A DNA stretch of 64,000 nt from Catonia carolina (Eukaryota; Arthropoda; Insecta; Hemiptera; Achilidae), in assembly GCA_035578175.1 (NCBI GenBank), contig JAQMRL010000006.1, positions 65,580,001 to 65,644,000 on the forward strand, written 5' to 3'. Positions 18,991 through 30,147 of the stretch are shown one piece after another; the stretch's first letter is position 1; the number at the start of each line of letters is the position of its first letter. The notes beneath the pieces were generated by a model. That model was not told where the DNA came from, ran no database searches, and saw only the letters and a program-made list of their open reading frames with translations. A program made the position numbers and the translations under genes.

Positions 18991-19490
18991 TAGTAGAAAT
19001 AGTTTATTTCACAACTAGAAAATAGAAAATCTTAAATTTATAAATATAATTTTTTTCTAAATTTTCTGTAGCGACATGATTTTTACAATAATTCACAAAA
19101 TAGGATCTTAATATGGAATACATTGGTTTATAATTTAGAATACTTGGAATAGATACAAAATTTCCGTACATAGTTTTTAAAGCACCAAAGTATTAGTCCA
19201 ATCAGTTTATTCGCAGTAATCGCAGACAAAATACAACCTTTCAGCACTAGTGCATTGTTTATGATATCAATTATTACACCTCGAGCATTGAATTTACTTT
19301 CCACCTTTTTTGTCTTCATTGTTATCACCTTGACAAAACACGCTGTATTTGGTATGTTTGAATCCGGTAGTTGTTTCTGTCGGTATAACTAATGGTGCGA
19401 GAAGATCAGGATTTCCAACGTTCTGTCTGGAAAAACACACTAGTATTCCATAATAAGACCCTATTCCATATATGGCTCCCTTCCCCTATT
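18991..19490. other. Unassigned 5' continuation of the degenerate LINE
   Basis: Short minus-strand frames such as LIGLILWCFKNYVRKF (about 19170) might be LINE RT thumb remnants but are too weak to call. The stretch ends at an ATT microsatellite (about 19488-19515). Confidence 0.35.
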
Positions 19491-19515
19491 ATTATTATTA
19501 TTATTATTATTATCC

Positions 19516-21693
19516 CATTTCGGTACTTTGCGTCTTTTCAAGGGTTTTCGAGCGGATTATACATAGTCATCTTTATGGTAGGCTAAAAGATAACATTGTG
19601 CCTAATCAGCATGGGTTCATCAGAGGAAGATCAACTACTACGAATCTAATGCAAATGATAGATTTTGCGGCTCCTCTCGTCGAGATGGCTAACTAGGTTG
19701 ACTGCGTGTACTTTGACTTTAAAAAAGCTTTTGACACAGTGTCACACGATGTTTTATTGAAAAAATTAAGGGATATGAGTGTTGGCAGCAGTCTTCTTAA
19801 ATGGTTGCAGTCGTATCTTCATGAGCGAAGTTTTGTAGTGAAGGTTGGAGGTAGAGTGTCGGATGAACATCTGGCTACTTCAGGAGTTCCTCAGGGTTCG
19901 ATTCTCGGTCCTTTACTTTTTGTATGTTTCGTGAACGATATTGTTTGTAATATTAAATCAAATATTTATATGTACGCAGATTATTTGAAAGTTTGTGCCA
20001 CATCCAATAATGCAGCTGAGTGTAGTGTACTTCAGAGAGATATTGATTTAATACAGCTATGGTCTCTGCAAAACAGGCTCTATTTAAACTTAACTAAAAC
20101 TTTCGTTATAACTTATTCAAGAAAAACGATGAGCTATGTACAGTACTGCCGAATTGCTAAGAACGCTGGTTTGAGCATGCGCAGTGGCAGCTTATAGCCC
20201 GTATACCCCTCCGCTCTTGTCACTCATACAACTGTCATACAGGCTGTAAAAAAAAGTTTGTACATACAGTACATTAGCTGTGATTTATAGTTATTTACGT
20301 TCAAAACAATTTAAAAAAATAGCCTAATTGGATCCTTCGTAATAAATACCACGCTTACATTCACTGTAGGCCTATTTGCACTATACACCCATTCACAACG
20401 TCTGTATACATTTAGTTGTATTGTCCTTCGCTAATTATTTAGACGTACTAATTTATTAAACGCATAATTGTAGACAAAACAGTGATGCAGTGATTATTCA
20501 TAATACATTACTAATAGGCATTACTCATTTACTGTTTACATTTCACTGTCAGATTTACTGAACTGTGGCAAGTATTGGGCCTACAAAATGTAAATTGTTT
20601 TGTTGTCTACTTCAGTGCTGCGTTTCATGTTCATACGTAAAGGTCTTTAATAAGTGTGTAGTAAAAACCCCATTATTTTATTAAATCTTACGATTTCCAA
20701 GTTATTGTGTTGAATTGTGATAGTTTGTTAAGTATGTGAGTATAGTGCAGTGTTTGTTAGTATAGTAGGCTATAGTATAGTTAGTATGTGTTCATATTTC
20801 ATGTAATTATATCATTGTTTTTATTATTAGTACATTAGGCCTAGGTCTATTACAAAACCGCACAACCATAAACAAATAGATTACAGGACATTGAAATTTT
20901 AGGATGTAGTACATATACGTATAGAATATCAGAACGATAGTTACGGTATTTATAAGTTAAACTTTTCTAACAGCGTGTTGTTCCCTGCTCACGAGTCATC
21001 GCTTGCTACGTATGACTCTGTATGCTATAATACCAGCGTTCTCCATCAAGCGGCCGTACTGTACACAAGTACATTCTTGGCCATAACGAAATCATAAGAA
21101 AGACCAGCACCACGGACCTTGGTGTGTTGTTTGACTCCAAGCTATTATTCCGTGAGCATGTAGCTTCAATAGCTGCAAAAGCTCGAAGGAATTTAGGACT
21201 CATAGCTTGGATTAGTCGTGATTTCAAATTTGAGAAGACAGTACGTAGACTTTATAAGAGCCTTGTGCGTCCCGTCCTCGAGTATTGTTCGACGGTGTGG
21301 AACTATAGAAGGGACGTCACAGAAAAGGAACTAGAGAGGGTGCAGAAAAGACTAATTTATAAGTTGGAATGTAGATCTGGGAGAAAATGTAATGGCTATG
21401 CGGATGCCCTCTCATTCTACGGGCTTCAGAGTCTGAGCACGCGACGTAGAGTGATGGAAGTACTTTACATTTACAACATTCTGCACTCACGAGTTGAAGT
21501 TCTGGATATCTCGAAGATTTTTCTGAGAGTACCTGGCACAGCTTTAAGAAGTTTTAGGTTGTTTGCTGGAGCTACAAAAAGTAAAATAGCTCCAATCAAT
21601 AGATGTATAGCTACAGCCAATGAAATAAATGGAGAGGTAGATCTTTTTCACAGAGATAGCAAAATTAAAGAAAAACTGTACAGGATACTGTGA
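19516..21693 (+). pseudogene. LINE reverse transcriptase, interrupted
   Basis: The RT blocks are VFERIIHSHLYGRL, QHGFIRGRSTTTNL, YFDFKKAFDTVSHD and SGVPQGSILGPLLF, then YMYADYLKV where YADD is expected. A TAG lies in frame just before YFDF (about 19696). After the inserted element the frame resumes at KYILGHNEIIRKTSTTDLGV and runs through the thumb to KEKLYRIL (stop at 21691). There is no RNase H. The altered YADD, the stop and the insertion make it inactive. Confidence 0.82.
20141..21061. mobile_element. 921-bp TA-flanked non-autonomous DNA transposon
   Basis: The ends CAGTACTGCCGAATTGC and CAGTACGGCCGCTTGATGG are imperfect inverted repeats that converge again at GAACGCTGGT. TA lies at 20139-20140 and 21062-21063. 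Removing it with one TA rejoins the RT frame (MSYVHKYILG). No transposase is recognised inside. The CAGT start and TA target fit Tc1/mariner, as in family A. Confidence 0.85.
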
Positions 21694-22250
21694 AGGAAGG
21701 CTGTAAATACTGCGTGATCTTTATGTTATTTTATGTATTTTTATGTGTTATTTGTGTCTATGTGGTGTATGTTAAGCTCAGCGGCTGACTGTTTTTTAGA
21801 GAAGAAAGAATGACTACGTTAAGTTGTAATGGTGCGGTATACTAAGGCGAAATTATCTTGTTGTTCTACTGTACCACCTCGCATACTTGCGACCAGCCAT
21901 AGTAGTGGGTGGAGACGGCGGGGTGTAGGGGAGTTAGGGAGCCCCAAAAAAGAAAAAATTATTATTACTGTCTCAGTATGCGAATAATTTGTTTTTTCCC
22001 ATATAACATTTAATTATGTTTTTGTTTAACTGAATAATAGTCATACAGGACACCTAACCAATGATGGTGACAAGTATTTTCAACCCACAGACTGTAAATT
22101 ATAAAATTTTTGTAACGAATATTGTAATGTAATAGAAATGTTTCGTTGTGTCTGTTTATTCACAGTAAATGTGGTCTAATTATTTTACGTTTGCCACAAC
22201 CTACAGGATGAACAAATGTTGGATTTTCTTTTAATGAAATATAATGTTTT

Positions 22251-23147
22251 CTATTTTGTATAATGAATTTATATAATAATTTCACTAACCTTCTTTTTAA
22301 CACGTTGACTGCTACATGACCCAAATATGTGTCACACTTGTCTTTAAAAATGGGCCACGTGCATCAAAAATGAGTCACAGTACATGACTGATTTTTAAGC
22401 CGTGTTTTGTGGTTTCAATAGCCACAGCTTCAGAGAGTGACATTATACACTTAAGACTGTTTAAATAGTTTGTATTTTTCAAATAATAGCATATTTCGTA
22501 TACAGGTAGTTTTCCTTGTTGTCCTGTACTATAATTTTGTTATTATTTAAAATTTTATTATTTCTTTTGCTTATTTTGGTTGAAAGAAATAGTCTTGAAT
22601 ACTTTGCAACTAAACACAATTATATTTATTACTTTTTTTATTGTGATGCAAAAATGGGTCACATGGCTCTGAAATTTAAAATTATTTCAGCAGGCCATGT
22701 GACCCAAAAGTGTGTCACAACTTAATTTTACAAAACAAAATAGTTATTATTTTAATTCATAAATGAAGTTAAATAAGAAAAAAGGAATAAAATTTGAAAA
22801 ATAATAAAAAAAGTACGATGGCCCCGCTGTAAGTGTCATAAAATTTAGTGCGGTAGTCAACGTGTTAAACTGCGTCACCTTTATTTTTATTCTTACAGTT
22901 TTTTCGGTGGATCCACCATCATCAGAGTAAATAAAAAATTTTCAACTTTAAACAAATGACTGAAGATGTATCATCTTCTATAAATTTTAAATTAGTGAGA
23001 TAAATATTTTTTAGTTTCAATTATTTTATTTACTCTGATGATGGTGGATCCACCGAAACACGTGTAAGTAAGAATAAAAATAAAGGTGATGCAGTTTAAA
23101 AAGAAGGTTAGTGAAATTATTATATAAATTTATTATACAAAATAGAC
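22251..23147. mobile_element. Foldback element with arms of about 110 bp, holding a piggyBac MITE
   Basis: The left arm (22251-22300 plus 22869-22936) is complementary to 23024-23147. Landmarks are ACTAACCTTCTTTTTAA, ACCTTTATTTTTATTCTTAC and GGTGGATCCACCATCATCAG. The loop is 22937-23023. A MITE splits the left arm. Part of the arm (TTTTTCGGTGGATCCACC...AGTAAATAAA) resembles about 3817 and 46663. Confidence 0.75.
22301..22864. mobile_element. piggyBac-type MITE
   Basis: It is 564 bp with TTAA duplicated at 22297-22300 and 22865-22868. The ends are CACGTTGACTGCTAC and CACGTTGACTACCGC. The inside has repeated GACCCAAATATGTGTCAC / TGACCCAAAAGTGTGTCAC motifs and no ORF of note. TTAA targets are diagnostic of piggyBac. 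Confidence 0.85.
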
Positions 23148-23783
23148 ATAATTTCAAACTGCAAGATGTTGAAAGCAATTGAATAAAATGTGTATTTTTC
23201 GTACAACTGCTGGAAATACCATGTGGTGTTGCAGTTACAGATATAAACGTACTGCCACGCATATCTATTGGTGTAAGTTTAATACACATATTAGTGATTG
23301 TACTGTGTATTTGAGTCGAAACTTTAATTTTTTTTTGTGTACAGGCAAGTTGGAGTATTGTTTCTGTGAGTATTTGATTGGCAGACATTCCTTGAGCTTC
23401 TCTCCTGTGAACTACTTGGTGTGCCCACAAACCAATCTTAACTAATTTAGGTTGAGGATTTTGACTGAAGGTATGTTCTCTTTGTTTAAAATTAAATTTT
23501 TTGTTCAAGTAATTTAAATTTATAATTTTGTGGTTTTATATCCTTGTAGCATTTAATGTGAGATCTCTATGGATCAGTTGAGTCTGTTTACTGTTGAATT
23601 TTACTACCACCATGAATTGTAAGCCTTTACCTGGAACAGGCGTAATGCAATATTCAAAATTGTGACCAAAACAACTGAATGTTGTGGCTTATAGCATAGA
23701 CATGGTGTTATTCCTAATATTTTAATTTTGTTCGCTATTGTAATTATAAAGTACCAAAACCAAACAGATTATACTCTTAGAGT
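23148..23783. other. No gene seen
   Basis: AT-rich sequence. 23600-23750 shares short blocks (ACCATGAATTGTAAGC, TGGAACAGGC, GTTCGCTATTGTAATTA) with 58570-58660, so both carry remnants of one old repeat. Confidence 0.5.
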
Positions 23784-24180
23784 TATTGTTGTTGTTTAGG
23801 TCATCAGCCAAAAGGCTGGTTTGAACCTGTAGAGGTTTTACTAAGTAAATCGAGGAGTGAGGTGGCTTACAACTGCCTTCCTCACTGAGTGGAAAAGTAC
23901 ACTTATCAGCATGCCAGGCCCTCTGAAAAGCATATATTTTCCACTCTGCAAATGACACTTTCACTTCGTTCATCACAGGGTCTGGCTGTATAATGAAATT
24001 CATTACTTTCAGAGGAGATAACTCTGATTAGTGTCTTTTACACTCTACCTCTTCTGTTCTTAAATGATTCAGTCATTTAATTGGCTGACCATGTGATAAG
24101 AAACAGAACTATTTATTTTAGCCCTGCAACTAACAGATTGGGTGTAAATAATTTGACACTCCAACTATCTGTTATGGGCA
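23784..24180 (-). mobile_element. SINE-like retroposon (family S), copy 1
   Basis: It is about 397 bp with the exact 11-bp target duplication ACTCTTAGAGT (23773-23783 and 24181-24191). On the minus strand it starts TGCCCATAACAGATAG and ends in a conserved GCTGATGACCTAAACAACAAC tail region. Other copies are at 30148, 37196, 46204, 49755 and 55417, plus fragments. No protein is encoded. Confidence 0.87.
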
Positions 24181-24191
24181 ACTCTTAGAGT

Positions 24192-24999
24192 ATCTGTGCG
24201 TTTAGTTATTTGTTTTTTTTTGTTTTAAACAGAATTAAATGCTCAATATTGTGATCTGTAGAAATTTAGTCGTTTACCCATTCAGTGCTGACGAACCGCC
24301 TGGTGGTTCATGGGTAGTTGTTACCGCCAGCCTGCTGTTCACTTGGCGGTTTCTGTTTACTTGATATTTTAATAATTTCTGGAGGAACCCCACCTGTAGT
24401 AAATAACCGTTTTGCTATTGTTCATTGCTCAGAAAGGTTTTTTCTTTGTGCCTGTGCCTTTCGTTTTTAAATTTCTTTTTCTTATTGTCTATTGTTTTAA
24501 AATTTGTAAAATTTTTATTGTTAAATTTTTTTATTGTCACTTATTCTTATGTCCTTGTATGGTAAACTTATACTGTATTTTTAACGTGTTTTCAAGGTAC
24601 AGTTGAAGCTGGGAATTTAATATATTTTGTAGTTGAGTCAGAAATATTATTTTTAACTATATTAGAATATACAGTAAATAAAACAAAGCCCATTTAATTT
24701 TGATTGCACAATATTTTTATGTTTGCACAAATTTATTTCCGTGTAATTATTACCTATCAATGTTAAGAGAGCGCAGTGAACACGCAGAGGTGGTTAGGTT
24801 CTGTAGGACGGTGCCGTAGTGGGGAGGCAGAGTGAATGTTCACACATTCATGTACGCATGCTTGCATTCACCAACACACTACGCTCGTGAACGCATGTGT
24901 AGCTACTAGTCTCGTTTGTTTTACTGATTGTAAACAATTTGTTATTTTTATGGTAGGCCTATATTACATTTTTTTGTATTTCTATTTTTTCATTTTATT
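24192..24999. other. No gene seen
   Basis: A GC-richer patch at 24275-24350 has ACCGCCTGGTGGT and ACCGCCAGCC...GGCGGT hairpin-prone motifs after a CCCATTCAGTGCTGACG start, possibly one end of a DNA transposon. No partner end was found. Confidence 0.4.
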
Positions 25000-25281
25000 T
25001 ATCTAATAAAAGAAAAGTAGCAAGGAAGTAGGTATGCGGATTTTGAATATAATGGTTCTTACGTGAAAATTGTGCACATTATTTCTCAACGTGCATCTTT
25101 GAAAGTTGTCAATATTAAGTTTCTTCTTCAATCTTTTGCGAGATTTTCCCGGCGTACTGAAATTTTTATTTTCACCCAGTTTATTTGCTTCTGTTACAAA
25201 TTTTCGCACTGTATGGACAGACATGCTGCAAAGGTCAGCCACGCTACACGACCTTGAATTTCTAACCGTAAATTTCTCCAT
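25000..25281 (-). pseudogene. N-terminal fragment of a DDE transposase
   Basis: The minus-strand frame encodes MEKFTVRNSRSCSVADLC followed by SMSVHTVRKFVTEANKLG, a helix-turn-helix. STPGKSRKRLKKKLNIDNFQ and RCTLRNNVHNFHV come next. This combination (HTH, basic linker with PGK, then DNF...LR..V..F) is that of Tc1/IS630-like DDE transposases common in insect genomes. The catalytic domain is missing after about residue 85. A related degenerate copy lies at 57505-58450. An exon of a domesticated gene is less likely because no splice context is evident. Confidence 0.55.
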
Positions 25282-25817
25282 TTATTTCCGTAATCTTTTT
25301 GTAGACATTCATAATTACACATTTAGTTTGCCTTTATAAAGCCACTTCCCGTCCTAACCTGCAGTTCGATCTTGGCTGAGGCTTTGCGAATAATATTTAA
25401 GAAACGACGAAGAGTATTGAAAAATACTGTTTAAGAATGGGTGAAGAGATTGAAAAATACTGTTTATGAAAACTGTTGAAATGTAGGCCATAACACAAGT
25501 AAATAGTTTAATTGCACAGAGCGACTGGTTTCTTTTCCGCGGAAGGAGGGTGGGCTGCACGCCAGAGACCCAACATTTCCCCTCCATTATACTGTAAGAT
25601 AGGCCAACTACAGGTAAAATAAACTACTGCCCATCATGTGATCATGCTTTAACATTGATTTACATTATTAGTTATGCTAATAGTAATAATAGTTATGATC
25701 ATGCTTAACATTGATTAGTTATAACTCATAAAAATACAATTTTCTTAATTATTGTTTACATATCTGTGATTTGTTTTACCTAGTTTTCATCTTTACGATA
25801 AAGAAAAGGAATTTCTG
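25282..25817. other. No gene seen
   Basis: AT-rich spacer. A short repeat GTTATGATCATGCTTAACATTGAT echoes 25650-25720. Confidence 0.4.
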
Positions 25818-25930
25818 AGTAGAAATTTAAATAGGTGTTTCAACTCAGAAAAGGGGTTTGGATTGGTTTAGGTTTGGTTTTCTTTGGTCAGATTGTGATA
25901 GTTGTGGTTTTCTTTATTTGTGTTTGGTGT

Positions 25931-25931
<1 letters not shown>

Positions 25932-26020
<89 letters not shown>

Positions 26021-26050
26021 CGTGGGCGTGTGCGTGTGCGTGTGTGTGTG
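25932..26050. repeat. (GT)n microsatellite
   Basis: A nearly pure GT run of about 100 bp with GC interruptions at the end. The other arm has only about 18 bp of CA at about 40380-40398. Cys/Val-rich frames here are artefacts of the repeat. Confidence 0.95.
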
Positions 26051-26362
26051 TGGTTGGATTTAGTTGTTTGTGTTTATTGTGTTTTGGTGTTATCATTAGA
26101 TTGTTTTTTTTTTTTAGTGGTTTGGTTGTTGGGTGGTGGTGGTGGTGGTGGAGATGGGTGGTTTAGCGTGAAAGAGTGATTTTCAGTATTTTTTTTTGTT
26201 TTGTTTTTTTTTTTAAGTTAATAGTTAATTTTAAACAAATATTGCTTATTAAATTGATTTAAAGTCTGTATGGTTGTGTCACACGAAAAAAAAAAAGAAA
26301 CATAATTAGAGTAGAATGAAAGAATGATTAATGAATTACGCAAATTTTGAATCTTTCGTGCC

Positions 26363-26380
26363 ACACGTTGGGCGCCAAAA
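26363..26380 (-). promoter_or_regulatory. Primer-binding site, tRNA-Lys-like, left arm
   Basis: On the minus strand TTTTGGCGCCCAACGTGTGG precedes the leader. This is the tRNA-Lys(CTT) complement with one mismatch (GTGTGGC against GTGGGGC). It adjoins an LTR starting TGTAAAGAATGAATG at 26381 in plus reading, so the element's internal region lies to the left. Confidence 0.75.
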
Positions 26381-27888
26381 TGTAAAGAATGAATGAAATA
26401 AATGAAGAATGCAAAATTGATATTGTAAATGAAATTGTAATAAACGTTAAGAAAAAAAAAATTGAAAAAAAAAATTGACAAAATTATGCAAATCTTTTCT
26501 TCATATTTTAAAATATTAGTCATTAAATTAGTTCAACAAATACTTGGATTTTTTTTTGTTTTTTACTAATCTTCTTTAGTTATTTTTTTTTATTTATTTA
26601 ATTAGGTTATACTTTCTTTTGTTTTCCTTAATTAAATTTAAACTATTTGGTTTCTAGAATTAATTTCTTTTAATATTTAATTTCCTTCTCATAAATTTTC
26701 TTAATATATATATTTTATTACTGTTTATTCTATTGAAATTATTTAATTTTGATTATTTTAAAAATTATTTCTTGAATTAACAACAATTGGCTACTTAAAT
26801 GGGAATCATCTATCAACGATGTAATAGAGGATAGACTGCTATTCTACAAGTCTATATTTATATAAGTTTGTTAAATATACAGAAAAAAGCAATTGAAACA
26901 AATAAATAAACTGCAGTAGTTTATTTTACTACATATAATATAATTAATTTACAAAGAATTAAAACGGCTTACATAAAGAGTGTAATAATATAAAGTGATA
27001 CATTATATAAATAGTATAAATTAAGTATTAAGCTGTACTATGTACAGCAATACACAACACAAGTATGTCTTTAGAGCACTGGAATTAATTAATTAGCTCC
27101 ATGGAACCATCACCTATGTGCTAGCAAACTAGCATTGTGGAAATAAGCATAAATGTCTATGTATTTGTAATACATTCTGGTAACATTGTCAGTAATCTTA
27201 ATGGTAATCTCTCCTAAAAACACAAAAGTAAGCAGTAAACAACTCCTTTACCCATTAGTATGACCTTAAATAGTACGAATACAGCATTCTATAATATAGA
27301 ATATTTTATGTAAGAAATATTACTTCCTACATAAAAAAATTATCACTTACCATCATCTACCATTTCATTTTTGAAAAAAATGTTCTTCACTTACCATCAT
27401 CTACCATTTCATTTTTGAAAAAAATGTTCTTAGCACATTCATTTACTCATCTCTTCAAATTGCAAAGATTAAATACTCAAGAAAATTATAAAAGATCCGA
27501 AATGTGGAAGTGATACAGATACTACTCTTTGGGAAGATAAAGAATAGATAAGAGAACAACTACGCTGGTCCTGCACAAGCTGAAGAACCACTCCCCTAGA
27601 GATTGTTGTCATGGTTTGAAAAAAAACCACTAAGTACTGACACAGTTTCTTCTTCTGAAAAGGATTAAGGATCTGGTTGCAAAAATGAGAACTTCCAATG
27701 TAACTCAACCTAAATTTGTTAATTTTCAAGTGAATCGTATACGACACTATTAGAATTAATCTACTTTGTTGTTTCCTTGTGATTCAGTGAATGAATATTA
27801 GTGAACATCTCTCCTAAGCTGAATGCCCTTTAACATACTGTAAGTACACTTTTACTTCCATAATACACCAATATATTGTATAGTTTAA
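26381..27888 (-). mobile_element. LTR and adjacent sequence of an LTR retrotransposon, left arm
   Basis: The LTR begins at 26381 next to the primer-binding site. Its other end cannot be fixed because no second LTR in the same orientation is present in the window. The sequence is AT-rich with no coding frame, and 27340-27430 has a direct repeat of TTCACTTACCATCATCTACC. It continues up to the R repeat at 27889. Confidence 0.55.
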
Positions 27889-28745
27889 TTTTTACTTTCT
27901 CTTGCCTATATGAATATATGGAAAGAAAAGTATTGTTTTCATGTAGATTTTTCGAAATCAAGTTTCACCGGACCTACACGTTTTCAGACCCCCAGAACCC
28001 AAAAAACATGTTTTTAGCGATTGGTCTGTGTGTATGTGTGTGTGTGTCTGAACAGAATATCTCAAGAACGGAACATCATACAAACTTAAAACTTAAGTTA
28101 CATACCACTACCGGACCCGACATGAACAGTTTCATCAAAATCGGTCAACCGGAAGTTGTAGTTTATTCGTGTAATTTTTCACTTTTTTGTGATTATCTCA
28201 AAAACTGGTTACGAATTTTTTTAAAGATCGCCAGATTTACTAAATTTTTTAGGCTCTACAAGATAGAGTAGGCGCCATGTTTGTTGAAATTCTTGGTGAG
28301 GCTGTTTTCACGTAAAAAACTGTTTTTTTAAGATTGCGGCTTTAATATGCATTTTAGCGCAAAATGTTATATAATAAGAGTTGTAGAGAATTTAAAAACC
28401 TACAACTTTTATTTCAAACTTTATTTTGCATAATGCTTAGTTTAGCAGTAATTAGCGATTTTCTGTTTTTTTCTCACGAAAACGTGTGAAAAATCAATTT
28501 TTTTAATACTTCGGCTTTAGAATGCATTTTACGACAAAAGTGTATATAATTAAATTTATAGAAAATTAAGAGATCTACAACTTTTATTGATAGCATTTCT
28601 TTGTACAAATCTTAGTTTAGCGTGAAAGAGTGATTTTCCGTATTTTTAAGGCAAACAGATCGATTTTCATTTTTCGTCTTTCATATATGATTAAACTTAA
28701 GTTATGTTTATTAAGGTTAGTTTTTTGTTTATTTCTAATGTTAGG
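27889..28745 (+). repeat. R repeat, copy 1
   Basis: It starts TTTTTACTTTCTCTTGCC and includes the conserved blocks TTTTTAGCGATTGGTCTGTG, AATATCTCAAGAACGGAAC and ATCGGTCAACCGGAAGT. The expected end (hairpin GTGTGAGTGTTTCACAC) is missing. The inverted-arm identity ends within this copy (about 28360). After that, similarity to the right arm drops to family level. Confidence 0.8.
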
Positions 28746-28774
28746 TTTATTGTTAATTATTAGTAGAAAATAAA

Positions 28775-29400
28775 ATAGGGTTGGGCTTGGTCAAAATAGT
28801 TTTGGATTTGTTTTGTTATGGTTTTCTCTGGTCAGATTTGGGTGGTTGTAGTTTTGTGTGGTTGGTTTTAGGTGTTTGTGTTTATTGTGTTTTTTTTTTT
28901 TGGTGTTATGGTTGGTTGGTTGGTTGGATTGTTTTAGTGGTTTAGATGTTGGTGTGTGTGTGTTTGTGGTCAGATAGTTAGTTTGTATGGTTAGGTTGTG
29001 GTATTTTTTTTTTATGGTGAGATAGTTAGATTGTATAGTCAGTTAGTCAGATTGTGTTGTCAGGTAGTCAGATTGTGTGTGTGTGTGTGTGTGTGTGGTC
29101 AGATTTTTTTTTTAGTCAGGTAGTTAGATTGTGTATTGTCAGGTTGTCAGATTGTGTGTGGTCAGATAGTCAGATTTATTTTTTTTTAGTCAGGTAGTTA
29201 GCTTGTATAGTGAGACAGTGAGATTTTTTTTTGGTGAGGTATGGAGATCGTATAAAATAGAGTCAGATTGTATGGTCGGGTAGTGGGATTGTGTGTGTGT
29301 GTGTGTGTGGTCAGATAGTCAGATTTTTTTTTTGGTCACGTAGTCAGATTGTATGGTCAGAAAAGGGTATGTTCTCAAATAGGGTGTTTATTTGGATTTT
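28775..29400. repeat. LTR-element leader copy and GT/TCAGATAG minisatellite
   Basis: 28775-28960 resembles the arm leader at 25850-26150 (GGTTTTCTCTGGTCAGATT). 28960-29400 is an imperfect minisatellite of GGTCAGATAGTCAGATT units with T runs and GT runs. Confidence 0.7.
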
Positions 29401-30147
29401 TTTTTTTGATTTGGTTTGTTGTTTAATTTGTATAGTGATTTGAGTTATTTAGTTATTTGTATTTGGATTTTTTTTAACTTTCTGGCTCTTTTCTTCTTCT
29501 TATTCTAATACATAGTTGGTGACGATGATAATGATGATGGGTATATGTTTTATTTATATAAACTCTAATTTGGGAAGAGGATAGAGAGAGAATTGTGTTT
29601 GTGATATGGGGTTGAGAGTGTTATCTCTATATATATATATAAAGGGGATGGTTGGAGATCAGTAAATAATTATTGTCGATGATACAGCCTGGAGGATTAT
29701 ACAATTGTTATTCGTTACAAGCTATGTCGTGGTGTACGATATTTAATACTTTATTGAATAAAAGAATGCCTCACTACTACGATCTTGATACGGTGCTATA
29801 TTATGCACAAAATCGTATGTTCAAAGCAAGTGTTGTTATAACTTTAAATAAATTTTTAACACAAGTTGTTAACTATGCATAAATATTTAAAAATATTTTA
29901 CCAACCTTTTCAGCTGCCTTGATCCTTACTCCCTTATGATCTACTTGACATACTATTTTGGTATATATAATTTTTTTGCATAATATGTCATATCACATAA
30001 CACAAACTTGAGGGGCATACCTTTACCAATTACACTATGACTTCCCGAATAAAAGCTTCGCTTAGCTGGAATTGGTTTTATTCTATTACGATTAATTATA
30101 AGTAAATCTTTAAATGCACACTACAGCTTATATTCAATCACAAATTT
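29401..30147. other. No recognised gene; possible TATA promoter and small ORF
   Basis: TATATATAAA at about 29633-29643 is followed 25 nt on by TCAGT (29659-29663), the arthropod initiator motif. An ATG at 29679 opens a 67-codon frame (MIQPGGLYNCYSLQAMSWC...) ending at 29882 with no recognised domain. This may be the start of an LTR-element transcript. Confidence is low. Confidence 0.3.

Larger units (their letters stand above)
19516..21957 (+). mobile_element. 5'-truncated LINE (CR1/Jockey group), with inserted DNA element
   Basis: The LINE begins abruptly inside the RT at CCCATTTCGG after an ATT microsatellite. It ends with an A-rich tail followed by TTATTATTAC, consistent with insertion into a TTA tract that is intact in copy 2 (about 51490). 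A 921-bp TA-flanked element interrupts it. Confidence 0.78.
3675..22255 (+). repeat. Segmental duplication, copy 1 (expanded by insertions)
   Basis: After the insertions are removed, the blocks 3675-3851, 4193-5316, 9370-10602, 17030-17575 and 21969-22250 are collinear and alignable by eye with 46125-53560. The alignment resumes at each insertion boundary, so copy 2 supplies empty sites for copy 1 and the reverse. Divergence consists of substitutions and small indels, so the duplication is older than most of the nested insertions. Confidence 0.85.
25818..28360 (+). repeat. Left arm of a large inverted repeat
   Basis: It is complementary to 38095-40513. Apart from microsatellite length, homopolymers and one 14-bp indel, only isolated substitutions were seen in the stretches compared (for example near 27609 and 27330). 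The arm includes an LTR-element leader, primer-binding site, LTR and part of an R repeat. Confidence 0.92.

Noticed and set aside
23995..24003. Protein-coding frames starting MNFIIQPDP in family S copies (also at 46383 and 55632)
   Set aside because: The frame is shared because the copies are repeats. It is broken in other copies and ends in the tail, with no recognisable domain.
25835..26179. Open frames coding Cys/Val-rich proteins, and a His/Thr-rich frame on the other strand
   Set aside because: They are pure translations of the (GT)n microsatellite with no start context or homologues to expect.
27876..28271. A 131-residue protein gene and its mirror at 38184-38432
   Set aside because: The frame lies in the R repeat, begins in flanking sequence and is not kept in the other R copies.
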